From Planococcus citri (lineage: Eukaryota > Arthropoda > Insecta > Hemiptera > Pseudococcidae): DNA of 64,000 bases. A program made the position numbers and the translations under genes. Within the stretch, counting starts at the first letter, position 1. Every line of letters begins with the position of its first letter. Where the stretch lies: positions 70,345,350 through 70,409,349 of the forward strand of contig NC_088680.1 in assembly GCF_950023065.1 (NCBI RefSeq), given 5' to 3'. Below the pieces are notes generated by a model. The model ran no database searches, had not been told where the DNA came from, and worked only from the letters and a program-made list of their open reading frames with translations. Below are positions 1-13,356 of the stretch, in pieces.

Positions 1-1209
1 CAAGCAATGAATCACTCGAGACTTGGCAAAGTCTGCAGGCGAGACGGGCGAAAGGGCAAAGAAGCTACATGAAACCGAACTCGAATTCCTAATTACTGGA
101 ATACTAATTTTTCTTTTTCGAATCAGCGCGGTGCTGATGATGGTGCTGGTGCTGGTGCCTCGCTTCATCCTAACACAGAATAAGTTTCATTTCTCGCGAT
201 ATTGGCGACATGTCCAGTGTCCAGTGTCCACCAGTCCACCGTATGTACCTAAGATCGTGTACACGGTCACTGAACAAGCTATCCGCAGACAGATCGCAGG
301 GGAGACGCGAAAAAAAAACCAATCTCACGGTTAAGATAACAACGAAACGGTGCAGTTGCATACGGTGGTACATGCCATCACGCCTTTTTTCAAACTTCAC
401 CTAGGTATACGACGAGTAGGTAAGCTGTGGTACTCGTAATGGCACAGGTAGAGCTATCTTCTGCTTCGATATACCTGAATCGCGCTATTTGAAAACCGTT
501 GCTCGGTAATTAAAACGATTTTCAAAGACTAGAGTGATTATTCCTCTCCATACACTCTCTATACGTATACAGCTGCTTATATTTTTCTCGTCCTGACGCG
601 TACCACGCCGCCGCGTCGCGCGCGAGCTTATATAGTAATAATAAGTCGCAACTAATATTCCTTCTTCCTCTTATAGCTCTTCTCTGCTCTCTGGTTGTTA
701 TTTTTTCCCCGGCTCGTTATAATGTACCTATTTCTTAAACCGATAACGAACCAGCAACCTGTTTTCGCTTTAATTACTATTTTTCCCTCCGCCTACATAG
801 CTCGACTCGACTCGTCTCCTCATCACCCTATTTCACATATATATTCGTACCTATATCTATACGAAGTGGTAGTTGGATCTTTCCCGATTCTATTTTTTTT
901 TTTTTTTTTTTTTTTGCTTCATCTCGTGCAAACGCATATTCCGCCAAACGGCAATAAAACTCTTTCATTATCTGTCTTCTCTATTTTTTTTTTTTGCCTT
1001 CTTGAGTAGCTCCAGGAGAATGAACACGAGCCAAAAAATCGATCGCTTTTCAAGGTTCTTTTTTTCAAATGAAAGGTGTTTATGCAGGTGAGCTTAATGA
1101 AGTAGGTACTCGGTAATGGGATTGATTAGAACTTTACACAAGTCAGATACCTCTGCGAGGTTAATCTCGTTGCGTTATTTAGATCTTAATTAACGAATGT
1201 CTCAGATTT
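1..1209. other. AT-rich non-coding DNA
   Basis: No gene is supported here; short reading frames show no recognisable family. There is a long T run near 892-915 and a CpG-rich patch at about 595-630 followed by a TATATAG string, which could be a promoter, but nothing downstream confirms it. Confidence 0.5.
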
Positions 1210-2758
1210 GAAGCGTGGTTTTCCAAAACGCATTAAGTCCCAAAAGTAAGTTCCGAGAAAAAGCATAAAACATACTCCCATTTCATTAGAGGGCTTATTT
1301 TGAGTATGCAACCAACCTAACATTGAAGTTTAGGTATAGCTTGATATGATCCAACACGCGGTGTTGAGTTGAATGTTGCACAAGAGATTCAACAAGTGTT
1401 GAAAAACATGGACTTAATGCGTTTTGGAAAACCACTAGACGTTTTATGTTGAAAAATGAGCATTCATTCAGGAAAATTATGAAGTAACTATAAGATAATT
1501 ATAAAAATGAAAGTACCATCTTGTAGGAAAATCAATTTCCAACAAAATGGTTCCTACTACTTACTGTTTTTTTTCAATCGCGAGTGCACAAATTGAAGAA
1601 TTAAAAAAAACACCACGCGAAAAGTACATTTTCTGCCTTTTCTCCTTTCCAGCTTGCATATTACCATTCAATTCGAAACCTCTTATCAAAAATTATGTTT
1701 GTATTTCACTTCTGGGGAATTGTGATTTTTTGAAAGTTTTTGCCTTATATTTTCGAATTACGTTGATGATATAGATGTCGTTTTCTTGTGATTCGATACT
1801 GCTGAGCGCGAAATTCGCATGAAAAAGATTCCATGTTGTAAAAGCAGCTTAATTTTGAAAATGGTGGAAATTTAGGAGGGGGCTGAGTGAGTATCGAATC
1901 ATAAGAAAACAACGAAAACGACACCAAATTCATCAAAGTACATAACTTTATTTCAAAAATGAATAGAAATTCAGGAGGGGGCTGAGGGCTCCGGAGGGGC
2001 AGTTTCAGTGTAGGAGAAAATTTGACGCCATATTCGTGCTCAGTGGTATCGAATTATAAGACAACGACACCAACGTCATCAAAGTAACTTCATTCCCAAA
2101 ATAGTGAAAATTGAGGTGGGGGCTGAGGGCTCCGGAGGGGCTGTGGGGGTGTAAAACAAAATCTAACGTCATATTCGTGCTCAGCGATATCGAATCATAA
2201 GAAAACGACACCCTGCTCGTTAATAGTCATTTTCCCCAAAATTCCCATTTCACCCCCCCCCCCCCCACAAACATTTCCCAATTTTCTAACATGGCGCACC
2301 ACCGCAAAAATTTCGAAAAAGGTATGGGGTCAAAAATACGTCCAAAAAAGGTGTTTCTAAAATAAAATGTACCTCGCAATCGTCATTGTTAAATACCATA
2401 AAATAAGTTAAAAAACTGAAAACGTCATTTTTGAGGGGTAAATATGGGGGGAGGGGTTGGAAATTTTTGTGGCGATACTTCCTAAGGATGCACATATACA
2501 ACATACTATAAAATTTTAAAAATCAGTTCGTATGGGAACAAGCGATTCTACAAGCATTAAAAAACATGGACTTAATGCGTTTTGGAAAATCAAGCGCATT
2601 TCAACAATTGCACAAAAAGCTGGAAAGAACATGGATAAAATAGGTATTTTAGGTAGGTGTGCGTCTCAGATGATGTGTCCTGATGTCACTAACCAAATGG
2701 CGCGAAAAAATCAATTTCGAAAAAAATGGACTTAATGCGTTTTGGAAAACCACGCTTC
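1210..2758. mobile_element. Non-autonomous TIR element D
   Basis: The ends are perfect 31-bp inverted repeats at 1210-1240 and 2728-2758, starting GAAGCGTGGTTTTCC. A partial copy of the terminal motif in inverted orientation lies at 1410-1435, so 1210-1435 is itself a small palindrome, and another partial copy is at 2568-2589. ATTT flanks both ends and may be a short target duplication. No transposase frame is present; the interior holds a tandem repeat and a poly-C run near 2254-2268. The right end abuts the inside of a family A repeat whose outer left part is absent. The superfamily is not recognised. Confidence 0.75.
1864..2217. repeat. Tandem repeat inside element D
   Basis: About three diverged copies of a 140-155 bp unit. 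Anchors are the 'tatcgaatcataag'-type string near 1891, 2046 and 2187, each near the motif GGGGGCTGAG. A reversed partial anchor is present near 1778. Confidence 0.65.
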
Positions 2759-4985
2759 ATTTGCTTTTTCGCAGATTTTGCTTTTCAATTCCAGCATAGG
2801 ATTTGCACAAAATTTTCTGAACTGGACAAAGCTAGATGGAAAGAGCATGCAAAAATTCATCACCAGCCAAAATTTTAAGTGCTAAAGTGCATTTTTTGAT
2901 TTTTAGTAAATTTTTAAAAATCAAATTTAGGCCAAAAATGAGAAAAAAATCAAAATTTTTCCAAGTTGATCTAGAAAGCTGGAATTTAGCGTTTACCCTT
3001 TTTTCGACCTCTCAAATCGATTTAAAACGGTTTCAAACTGTTTTGAGCAATTCTAGAGCCTCCAGTAGATTATTGAAACTTGAAATTTCCACAAAATTTC
3101 ATCAAAATGAGGTTTGAAATTCAAAATTTATGCTGTACTTCAACTTAAACACGCTATCAAGTCAACTGCTGGTGAATTTAAGTAATTTTGGAGCCTCCAG
3201 CAATTTTTTGAAAATTCCTGGAGCCTCCAGTAGATTTTTGAAACTTGAAATTTCCTTAAGAAATACGCTACCAAGTCGACTGCTGGCAAATTTCAGTAAT
3301 TTTGGAGCTTCCTGGAACTTTTTGAAAATTCCTGGAGCCTCCAGCAGATTTTTGAAACTTGATATTTCCTTAAGAAACACGATATCAAGTCCACTGCTGA
3401 TAAATTTAAGTAATTTTGGAGCCTCCAGCAACTGTTTGAAAATTCCTGGAGCCTCCAGCAGATTTTTGAAACTTGAAATTTCCACAAGATTTCTTTAAAT
3501 GCAGTTGATAAAACAAAATTCATTTTGTAAACTAAAGATTTCAAGTATTTTTTTTAGCCTCCAGCGACTTTAGAAATTACTGGAGCCTCCAGCAGATTTT
3601 TCAATGCTCGACATTCACATAAAATTTTACGTAAAAAAGCTGTAACTCCAAAATTTACTCTTCATTCCAACTTCAACGTGCTGTAAAGTCGACTGCAAGT
3701 AGGTTAAAGTCATTTTGGAGCCTCCAGCAATTTTTAAAAATTCTTGGAGCCTCCAACAGATTTTTGAAACTTGAAATTTCCTTAAGAAACACGCTATCAA
3801 GTCGACTGCTGGTAAATTTAAGTCATTTTGGGCCTTCAGCAAATTTTTGAAAATTCCTGGAGCCTCCAACAGATTTTTGAAACTTGAAATTTCCACAAGA
3901 TTTCTTCAAATGCAGTTGATAAGGCAAAATTAATTTTGTAAACTAAAGATTTCAAGTAGTTTTGGAACCTCCAGCGACTTTGGAAATTACTGGAGCCTCC
4001 AGCAGATTTTTCAATGCTCGAAATTCCCATAAAAATTTTACCAAACAAAGCGGAAACTCCAAAATTAGCTCTTCATTCCAATTTCAACGTGCTATAAGGT
4101 CGACTGCAAGTGGATTCAAGTCATTTTGGAGCCTCCAGCAGATTTTTGAAACTTGAAATTTCCACATGATTTCATCAAATGCAGTCGGAAAGACGAAATT
4201 CATTCTGCTAATTAATTTCAATACGCTACGAAGTCGACTGCGGGCAATTTTCAAGTAGTTTTGGAGCCTTCAGCAACTTTTTGGAAATTATTGGAGTTTC
4301 CAGTAAATTTTTAAAATTGAAATTTCCACAAAATTTCATCAAACGGAGTTGGAATGCTGGAATTTACTTTGCACAGTATACTTGCTGAAGTCAATTCGGA
4401 CAGATTTTGTGGCATTTTTTAAAAAACACAAGTTTCTATTAAAATATTAATTTACAGAATGAATTTTGGTTTTCCAACCGCATTTGATGAAATCTTGTGG
4501 AAATTTCAAGTTTCGAAAGTGTTACTGGGCACTCCAGAACTGCTCAAAACGGTTTGAAACCGTTTCTAATAGAGTTGGTAGATTGAAAATAGAGTATATC
4601 CCAAATTTCAGTTTTCTAGGTTCATTTGATAAAATTTTGATTTTTTTTCTCATTTTTGGCTTGAGTTTGATTTTCAAAAATTCACCAAAAATCAAAAAAT
4701 GCACTTTGGCCCTTGAAATTTTGACTGGTGATAAATTTTTGCGTGCTCTTTCGATCTAGCTTTGTCCAGTTCAAAAAATTTCGTACGAGTCCAATGTTGG
4801 ACTTGAAAAGCAGAATCTGCGATTTCGGCTGACCTATCAATCAAAATAACTGACATTTTTTTAGTAGGCCAACTTTTTTTTTGGCAAGTTTGCTTTAAAA
4901 TGTTCCTTAGGATGTCTCCTCTAAGAAAAAAGTTGTCCAGGAGGTTTGGAAGGGGGTGAAATTACTCCATATATGCCATATATCA
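2759..4985. repeat. Family A repeat, left-truncated copy (A1)
   Basis: The left inner part (from 2772) and right inner part (4800-4985) match the arms of the better preserved family A copies at 25501-29882 and 36913-40595 in opposite orientation. Between them (about 3040-4330) lie many copies of GGAGCCTCCAG in units of roughly 110-150 bp. The outer left inverted end is missing, having been replaced or lost where element D lies. All reading frames here are by-products of the repeat. Confidence 0.7.
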
Positions 4986-7900
4986 GACTGACTTATAACC
5001 AAATTTGATTTTTCGGTTTTTGGTGAATTTTAGAAAATTTAAACTCGACTATTTTTGGAAATTTCTGATTTTTTACGCAGTAAAAATGGACCTGAAATTT
5101 GATTCTGACGTTTCGGCAACATTGCGAATTGTGAGAGATCCAAATCGAAAACTCTTTCTTATCACATGACTCCATAATTACTCCAAACAGACACATTACA
5201 TAAAAATATCACGTTTCATCAAACTCTTTCCCAGCCTTTTCAGCAGACTTTCAAACGTGCAATTTCAATAAAAATTCCAAACTCAAAAAAATCCAACGAT
5301 TACTACAGAAAAAAATAATGCATAGATAGATAATCGAGTTCACGTTACAATTTACCAACACTATACCTATAAGAAATAAGGCATCCATACGTAATTTTTA
5401 TATTGGTAAATAGGTGGTATTAGATCTACATATAAAAATTAAGCGCCTATCTAGTGGTTATAATGAAATGAGCGGGCATTTAGCGAAAAAGTGCGGTAAA
5501 CGTTAGAGATAAAGCTTATTTTATTAAGGAAGGTGTATCTGAGCGCGGTATTAAAATGGAACTAATAATATACTAGGCATAAAAACGTTTACGCTAAGTA
5601 TATATTAAAAAGAGTCGAGAATAAACAGGTTGCTGCTGTTAAGGTTGAATTTTCGTGCTAAACGATTGTTATAACCGAAAGTATAATAAATATGAGAGAA
5701 GTGGACGGCTGCCGCAGAGGCCTTAGCTGCGGTTTAATCGGCTCCGCAATCGTGTCTTTAAAATAAGAGGTGAACCGAAATACATACATAAAATACTTAT
5801 ACTCGTCTGCTACCTTTTGTAAATTTTATACTTATAATTTCATAATAACTCTTCGATTGGATTTTTTTCCCTAAATAAAATGGTAATTGCGTCAAATTAG
5901 GGAGAAAAAATTAAAATAATAAAACACCATTTTCGTGAAAAGAAAAAGAAAGTCTTCAGAACCCAGCAACCCTTATTGTTGTGGCAAAAATTTGTACTCG
6001 TCGTTTCCGTAATTAATATTGTTGGTAGTTTTCCGGTTGAAAGTTGAAACAATGTGCATTCAACGTTTATGTAGTACTTAGACCTATAGCAAAATATATG
6101 AGATAGGTAATTGCACTCGTACATACATAGGTTGTTAAGTTGTATATAAAAAGTAATCGCGTGTTGTAATAATAATACGATTTAACTGATAAGCGGATTA
6201 ATTAATTCTAATTTCATTGTTCGGCGTTATGAAATTTCCACGAGCATAAAAATTTGACAAGTAGCTGACAGCGAGCCGCTATACTATACCTATTACCTAC
6301 TCGATAAAAATTTTGTTTATTTTTCGGTTTCGTTTCTCTCTCTCTGTATAGGTATATCTCTGTGTCCGACATGCTGCTTTCTTTGGCTATACATATATCT
6401 AATTATAAGAATTTTTCAACTCTTTCCGGTCCTCATCTGCCAACATCTTGACCAAGTTTATACGCGTTAAGAACATATTATTGTGACTGTGTATTATTCG
6501 TATTATGGGCACATGTATGTATTAGGGACCAAAGATGAGATACAAGAGTAAATCTATGCACTGGAGATGATAAAAACTAAGGTTATCTTTGTCGATATTA
6601 AGGGTCAGATATTTTCGTAGAGTTTATTTTTAAACTAAAAACAATGACCGCCTACTGATGCAATCAATCATCTCGAACAGATAATGAAACATTATATTCG
6701 GTTTGTTTTTAGAACAAAAGAGCTTTATTTTCTATGTATTGTTGGAATGATTGCGTTTGTGTTTTGGAAATTATTCCGCCGAATGTGAATTGTTCTACAA
6801 ATTGGGCTACGAAAAATATTATTTCGGGGTGGGGGGGGGGTGCAATTTTTTTAATTACCATTGCCATATTCGTCAAGATGAAAAACTCAAAATTTGATAG
6901 GTTTCTTGGCTATTTTTCTAAATTTTGTTGAAATTGACGATATTGACCAAAAACTATTGGCACTAATGTATTCCAAAATATTGTTCAAGTTTGAAAAATT
7001 ATATCTTTCGATATTTTGGCGCAATTAATGGGTCGCATTCTCGAAGAAAATATTTTAAAAACACGAATTTAGCCGAAAATACGCAACTTGTAAATTTTCA
7101 ACAGCTCAGTGAGAGCCTAAAAGTGGTCTTGGATTTTCACGTCAATGACCTACGTCAATGCGAAATTTTAAACACTATTTTTTGAGAATTGGGACTGGAG
7201 TATTTTGCCCAAGACCGTTTGAATAGAGGACGAGAGCGGAAAGACCATTTCAAAAATTCATTCTCTTTAAGGGGTCGAATCTTGCCTACATGGGACACCT
7301 CCGGATCCGGAGCTAAAATTTCTCTGAATGATTTTAAACTAAAAATGAAGATCTTCGCACTTGAATTCGATCAAAATCCACGTCCATTTTTTTCAAATTC
7401 ACTCCAGTAAAATATGCTTGATGATTTTTTTTGGAAAATTAGAGGGAAAAAATTGGCATAGAAAAAATTTAAAAAATTGATAAAATTTAGAAATTTTGTT
7501 GAACAGGCAAAGGCCCATCAACTATTTAGATAGTAAATTTTTTAGTTAGGTACCTAAAACTGGTATTTCGAGAATCAGTAGAAAAAATACAAAAATATAG
7601 GTAAGTAGGATACGATGAAAATGCTTCTTTCATTTCAAAGGTCAAAATAGAACGAACTGAAAATTGTTAATTTTAAACTAACTTACCTACTTATCGATAA
7701 ATAAATAATTTAGAGCAATTTTGTGCATCGGGACATTTTCAGTAATTTTTTTCAAAAATTTAACTGATTGTGAGATGCTTTTTTTAGAGCCTCCGGCTCG
7801 TTTCTGTACCTTACAATAGCAGAAAAATTATGAAATTTTTTTGAAAACTGGAATTTTCAAAAATCCACAGGAGGCTGAGAATATTTGAAAAGGACAACCG

Positions 7901-10389
7901 GTGGATTTTGGGACATCCCTCATGGGAAAAATTGAAATTTTAACGAACAGAAATAGATTTTAAAAATTTGTCCCTACGAAAAGAGGTCACAACGATGATA
8001 AATTTTTAGTTTTTAACCAATTTTATAACGATTTTTTCAGAACTCTAAAATCTAAAAATCCGCGACAGGCTCCAAAAAAAAAAAAAAAAAAAAAAAATTG
8101 AAAAATTGAAAAATGAAAATTTAACGATTAGGTAAAATAATTTGTCTTGGGGGTGTTTTTTTTTTAGGATTACCTTTCAATTTTTCTTTGACCATTTAAA
8201 ATATTTTGCATTTGTTCTGATTTTTTGAGAAAATTGCCCCAAAAAAACACCTTGTCAAACTTGTCCAAAAATCCAGCCTTTGTAAAAATTGCGAAAGAAT
8301 TTTACTTTTACACTAATTTCAAGAAAAAAGCTACATTATTTCAATGAAACTTCGAATTTTGCATCTGATCTCTTCTGCTTTTATAATTTTGGAATTTTCT
8401 GATAATTTTCTGTGGCTTTCTTTGAAAATGAAAAATTTTGACGCGAATGAATCAAAGAAATTCTGCATCTCCAAATCATTGAGGTAGGTCTGGGTCCTAC
8501 TTCTAAAATTTCTCATGTTATAACTTTTCCATTCTCGAAATTTTTAATCTGTTCAAGCGAAAAAAGGGCAAAAGCTTCGGAAAATTTATAATTCAAAAAC
8601 TAAAACATCATTTTTGACGAGAAATGAGGTTGATTTTTCTGACTTGAAAATTTTTCAAATTTATCAATTGATCGATGATTTTACATTTTTTGAAAATTTT
8701 GGTTTTCGAAAGAGAGAAACCAATTAGTTTGGACTGAATCAAGGCAAAAATGACAAAATCTTTTAAAAATTCATAGTAGATGCTCAATTTAGAAAAAAAA
8801 ACAAACAATTCGGTCTCAACAAAACGAAGCAGAAGAAAATTGTCGATAGATTGTGGATTTTGACAACAAATTTTCATCTTCAAGCTGCTTCAAACGAACT
8901 TTTCTTTTTACCGCCATCTCCCCTCACCCCCCCCCCCTTCGCAAAAAAATATCTTAAACAGCAGGCAGCATCTGGATCAAACAAAAAAAAGTGAAAAGAG
9001 CATAAAAAATACACCACCTAGACAAATTTTAGTCGCTGAATTAAATTTTTTAAATGTCGATGAATTTTTGAAAATTTTAACTTTCCTAGGTACTTAAATT
9101 TTACTCACAAAAAATCAAAAATTGATAAAAACCATAGATAAGACACTGAAATTCGTTTCATACTTTTTTTTTGACTTTCCAAGTCAGTTGGTGGTAGTTT
9201 TGAACCCTTTTCGAGCCTTCAACAGAATTTTACATTTTTCTGTGTCGAAAAAACACTAAATTCCTAAAATCTTCAATTACCTGATGATTCTCTTCATTTC
9301 AGAATTTTGATTTTTCAATCATTTTTCCAGTTTTTATTGAGAAAATAATTTTTACCTGAAAAAATTCTGACTTGAATAAATTTTAACCCTCCTCAGCCCA
9401 TACATTGAATCGTTTGGAAAAAATGCTCTACTAAAATTGAGTAATTATGATGAAAAAATGAGAAAATTTTTTTGTTAAGGCACAAAAGTAAGGTATCTGG
9501 GCTGAAAATTTGAAAAGTTCAACTTCAATTGGAAATAATTTTTGAAGAAAAAACTACTTATAAAACTTTCTCAAATAAAAATATATCAATGATTTTATAA
9601 CCTAAAGAAAGGAGCTGAATGAAAAATACACGGCTAGGCTGAAGTTTAGGAAGTGGATTTCATTTTTTCGATATTTTTTCGTTTAAAGACTCACTTTTTG
9701 CATGAAAAAATCAAAATTCAAAATGTGGTTTTAAAATCCTGTTTTGACGTCTTGAATTGATTGGTGATCATTTTGAAAAGTGAAAATACAAAAAATGGCA
9801 CCAGTGAATTTTCTCAAGTTGGTTTTTGCATTTTGAATTTTTGATGAATTTTTGAATTTCGGACTTGAAAAAATTACACATTTTCAACTAATATCTTATC
9901 AATAATTATTAATCGTATCAAAAAATTTCATGGAAGATTATGAATATTTAAAACTGAAATTTCCTTTTTTGTAATTTTTCTTCTCATAGGTAAATGCTAA
10001 AACTGCACGACAACATCAAATTTTGCAAATTGAGGTATTCTTTACAATTTTCATAGTTTTTTTTTAACATTTTGCGTGAAAACTTAGTATTCGAAACAAA
10101 GCTGCTGAAAATAAAATTTTAGATCTCTCACGTCTCAGTCAAATTTTCAACACGATCAACGATTGACAAAATATCAGCTGAACTGAAAATGTACATATAA
10201 GTACGAGTACCTATTTGCACACAATTTTCACATATTAGGCCACGTTCTTGCCACTTTACGATAAAAGTAAGCATTTTTGAGGAAAAAATGTATCAGAAGC
10301 AAAGTTGCAGGGAATATAAAATTTTTGATCTTTTGAGTCTCAGTCAAATATGTAATCTATTGATACTGAAAACTAACGAGACAATCATT
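4986..10389. other. AT-rich non-coding DNA
   Basis: No gene or well-formed repeat recognised. It contains homopolymer runs (G run near 6832-6840, A run near 8078-8097, C run near 8928-8937). The stretch 5690-5765 is more GC-rich than its surroundings but encodes only an unrecognised 24-codon frame. It could be intron or intergenic DNA. Confidence 0.5.
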
Positions 10390-11230
10390 TTTGGAAAGAG
10401 GACGATCTGAAACCCAAATAACCAAAATTTCAGCCAGCTAAATTTATTTTTCGACTTTTGGCGAATTTTTAAAAATCTAAGATCGATTACTTTCGACGAT
10501 TTTTTTCTTTTCTTGAAAATTTAGGCATATTTTATTTAGTAAAAACAATAGAAATTAGTCTTGAAACCAATAGGTATTTCCCCCCCCCCCTCCGAACCTA
10601 AAACTAATTTCACCATAATTGGTCATTCTGGAACCTCCAACGCGATTTTTGATCTCTCCAGAATTTTTACTTTAAAAGCTTGAAAATTAATTTGAGTAGC
10701 TAAAAATTGACTTTTGGTTTATTCGCGATCTATATTCAACGATTTTATACACATTTGGCTCAATTTCCAGCCAATGCACTTTTTTTTAAAAAAAAATGGA
10801 TATACCTACTTGCTTATTGTATCTACTAATAAGAAAAAAAATTCAAAAAATCAAAGTTTTCCTATTCGAGCAGAAATTTCTGAAATTTATACAAAGACCT
10901 CTTTTCCATCCAAATTTCACTGTTTAGAGCCATTCTGGAGCCTTCAGCGTGATTTTCAATTTATCCAGAATTAGAAATTAATTTGGTATAAAAATCGAGT
11001 TGTTGGTTATTTTCGACTTATTATTCGTCAACAATTTTGTACACATTTGGCTCGATTTCAAGACAACAGTATTTTTTTTTTAAATCTAAATTTAAATATT
11101 GTATTAATAAGAAAAAAATTCAAACAGATTTTCCAGTTTCTAAGAGATTGTCAGTTGTTGAAAATTTAAAAAAAAAAATTCAAATTGAACTACGAGTATG
11201 TTCGAAAAATTTCCACCTCCAAAGACCACC
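10390..11230. repeat. Decayed family B repeat
   Basis: Weak but ordered similarity to the left half of family B elements. First comes a 'ttggaaagag' segment with the following 'gcgaatttttaaaaatc' block (10390-10510). Then comes a poly-C tract (10571-10581). A 'cattctggaacctcc' segment with 'ctccagaat' follows (10622-10670), and last the 'cacatttggctc' segment (about 10750 and again at 11041). The inverted ends are no longer recognisable. Confidence 0.5.
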
Positions 11231-12539
11231 TGATCGTTGATAAAAATGGCCACGAAGAATTCTGCTTTATCTCTCACCACCGTTCAAGTCTTCATCGTTA
11301 CGGTATTTTAAAGCCGAACCCCCTTCACAGAATACTTACATACCCTATAATCGAGCCAAGTTAGAATTTTCCATTTTAAAAAACTCGCGTGTTAGTTCAT
11401 CGTAATATAAGAAAAATATACGAAGAGCATATACGAGTATATAACGGTGATGCCGACCGATAAAGAAAAAAAAAGAGGCGGAATATATTTCACGTACGTA
11501 GATTCGTCTCTCTCTCAATTTAATTAAATTTTGTGGTTGGCGATCGAGTTATTAGAACTAACAAAAACAACTAGGCGAAGACTTAATTAAGTCCGGGATA
11601 CAACGGCCAGGGCCAGTCATCTGCGTATAGAGAAAAATATGATTAAAAAGCACCGCTTTTTGACTTTCTCAGTGTATATGAGAGAATATATCGATGATTT
11701 AGAAAGAATGTATTTATCTAATATATTTGAAGTATTATTCGATATTTAAAATTAATATTAATTACTATTGTGAATTTTCGAAACGTGCAAGGCTTTCTTT
11801 GGGTTATTTTACTCGTCACTATAAATTTTGTAGTTACAAGACAACTACGACAATTTTTTTTTACGGTTCCTTAAATAGTATTCGAACAAGATGTAATAGA
11901 TGGTAAATTAATTACGATATTTGTATTCATGTGAGCAGAATCGAATAGCTTGGTAGTTTGTACCACGATCGATATAATTTCGCTGCATACCACATACACC
12001 TTTCGATCCAGCGATCAGTGGTGGCGCAGCTCGACGATGGCTGCGAATTTATAATGTTTCCGTTTACCGGATGATAAATTCCTTTTATTGGCCAGAGCAA
12101 TAGGTGATGGATTCGGACGCCGGCCGGTTAAAAATTACAATCAACGTGAAAAGTATTCACACACCTGATCAAAAACTCGATTTTTTTCAATTTTAAAGTT
12201 TTTTGAGGGGAAAATTCAACGTCCTGCAAAAAAAGTCCTTGGCACATTTGAGCTAACTTCAAAATTAAAGGAGATGGGGTGGAACAAAAAAGAGAACAAG
12301 AAAGTGTTTTTATTTTTCAAATTAGTTTCAGCTCCTTCAATTTGAAAAATAGGAACGTTTTCCCCCTAAAAATTGAATTTCCTATTCATTTTTTCAATCA
12401 CTTATCTGAAAATTTGAGCCTATGACGTCGACACAAAAAAATACAAGATGTGCTAATACTTTTTGGGTTCATTGTACACGCCTATTAGGCATTATTGATC
12501 GGATAAAATTAATTCGAAAAATTATAAATCTTCTCTTAC
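11231..12539. other. Non-coding DNA, possible first intron
   Basis: No repeat or gene recognised. If the candidate signal-peptide exon at 12540-12632 (minus strand) is real, this stretch is the start of its first coding-side intron. I looked for a following exon with a matching acceptor and did not find a convincing one. Confidence 0.35.
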
Positions 12540-12632
12540 CGGTATAGACTGAAGTAATCCAATAATGAATGCGAAACTGATGAAAAAATTTGAGAGCAGA
12601 ATGGAGTAACACCTCATACTGACTGCGACGAG
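12540..12632 (-). CDS. Candidate first coding exon with signal peptide
   Basis: Read on the minus strand, an ATG at 12617-12615 opens 26 codons ending at a GTAAGAG donor (exon end 12540). The peptide begins MRCYSILLSNFF and continues with a hydrophobic stretch ending LLQSIP, which is what a signal peptide or signal anchor looks like. A CAG acceptor lies just upstream (exon start 12632), and a GTAAGT donor at 12754-12749 would end a 5' UTR exon, leaving a 122-bp intron. A GCGCATGCGC palindrome 0.5 kb upstream could belong to its promoter. No continuation exon was found in the window, so the product is unknown. It could be chance, because only 26 codons are seen. Confidence 0.4.
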
Positions 12633-13151
12633 CTGCACAGGTAAAAATGGGCCAAATATTTAACCGGGCTTGTCCATATTTTAATCGTCGTTTGCAAATC
12701 GATGCAATTTTCCTCCTCTCTGAATTGCAAACCGCACAAACAAAATTCACTTACGCGATTTCGCGTTTTAAAAACAAAAAAAATTTCTCAAAAAATGCAA
12801 AAATTTTCAAAAATAAACTCTCGCGAAATCGAAACCAAAATAATAAAAAATTGAGAATGAACAATTAAATAGTAAATTCGCGAATATTATCAACACCAAT
12901 CACACACAATAACATATCTCCGCGAGGGTAAAATTTTGCGAACTGAAGAGGGGGGTGAAATGAAAACCAATTAAAACGATTTCAAAAAAAAAAAAAAAAA
13001 TAGGTGAAAAAAAAACGCACGCGCAATAACACAGATAACAAAACGCCGAAAAACACCAACTGCTTGAAGCTGACTGTGTGATTAAGCGTGATCGTGGCCG
13101 CGCAAGGCATCGCCGTCGGCTCATTTCTCTTCCTTTGGGCTTCGGATGGTA

Positions 13152-13161
13152 GCGCATGCGC
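13152..13161. promoter_or_regulatory. NRF-1/EWG-like palindrome
   Basis: GCGCATGCGC is the core of the NRF-1 (insect EWG) site. It lies in a GC-richer patch (13080-13290) about 535 bp upstream of the candidate minus-strand ATG at 12617. The role is inferred from position and motif only. Confidence 0.35.
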
Positions 13162-13356
13162 TTCGGCTTCATTCATTCGGTAAATAGATACATGATACCT
13201 GCCCTCAGCTCTCTTCTGTTTGCCTCTCTGCCTACAGTGTGTAGCTGTGGTTTTGGTTGCAGCCTGTAGCCTGCGGCTTGAGATCTGGTGGCGGTGCAAG
13301 GTTACACCAAAAACAAGATAGGTAGTTTAGTTTTGAACTCGCCCATCGGATGCTGA

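Noticed and set aside
1..334. 103-codon frame at the window start
   Set aside because: No family resemblance and no splice or codon-use support.
1060..1095. Possible exon end or ratchet site at TATGCAG/GTGAGC
   Set aside because: The bases before the CAG are not a clean pyrimidine tract and no exon could be built.
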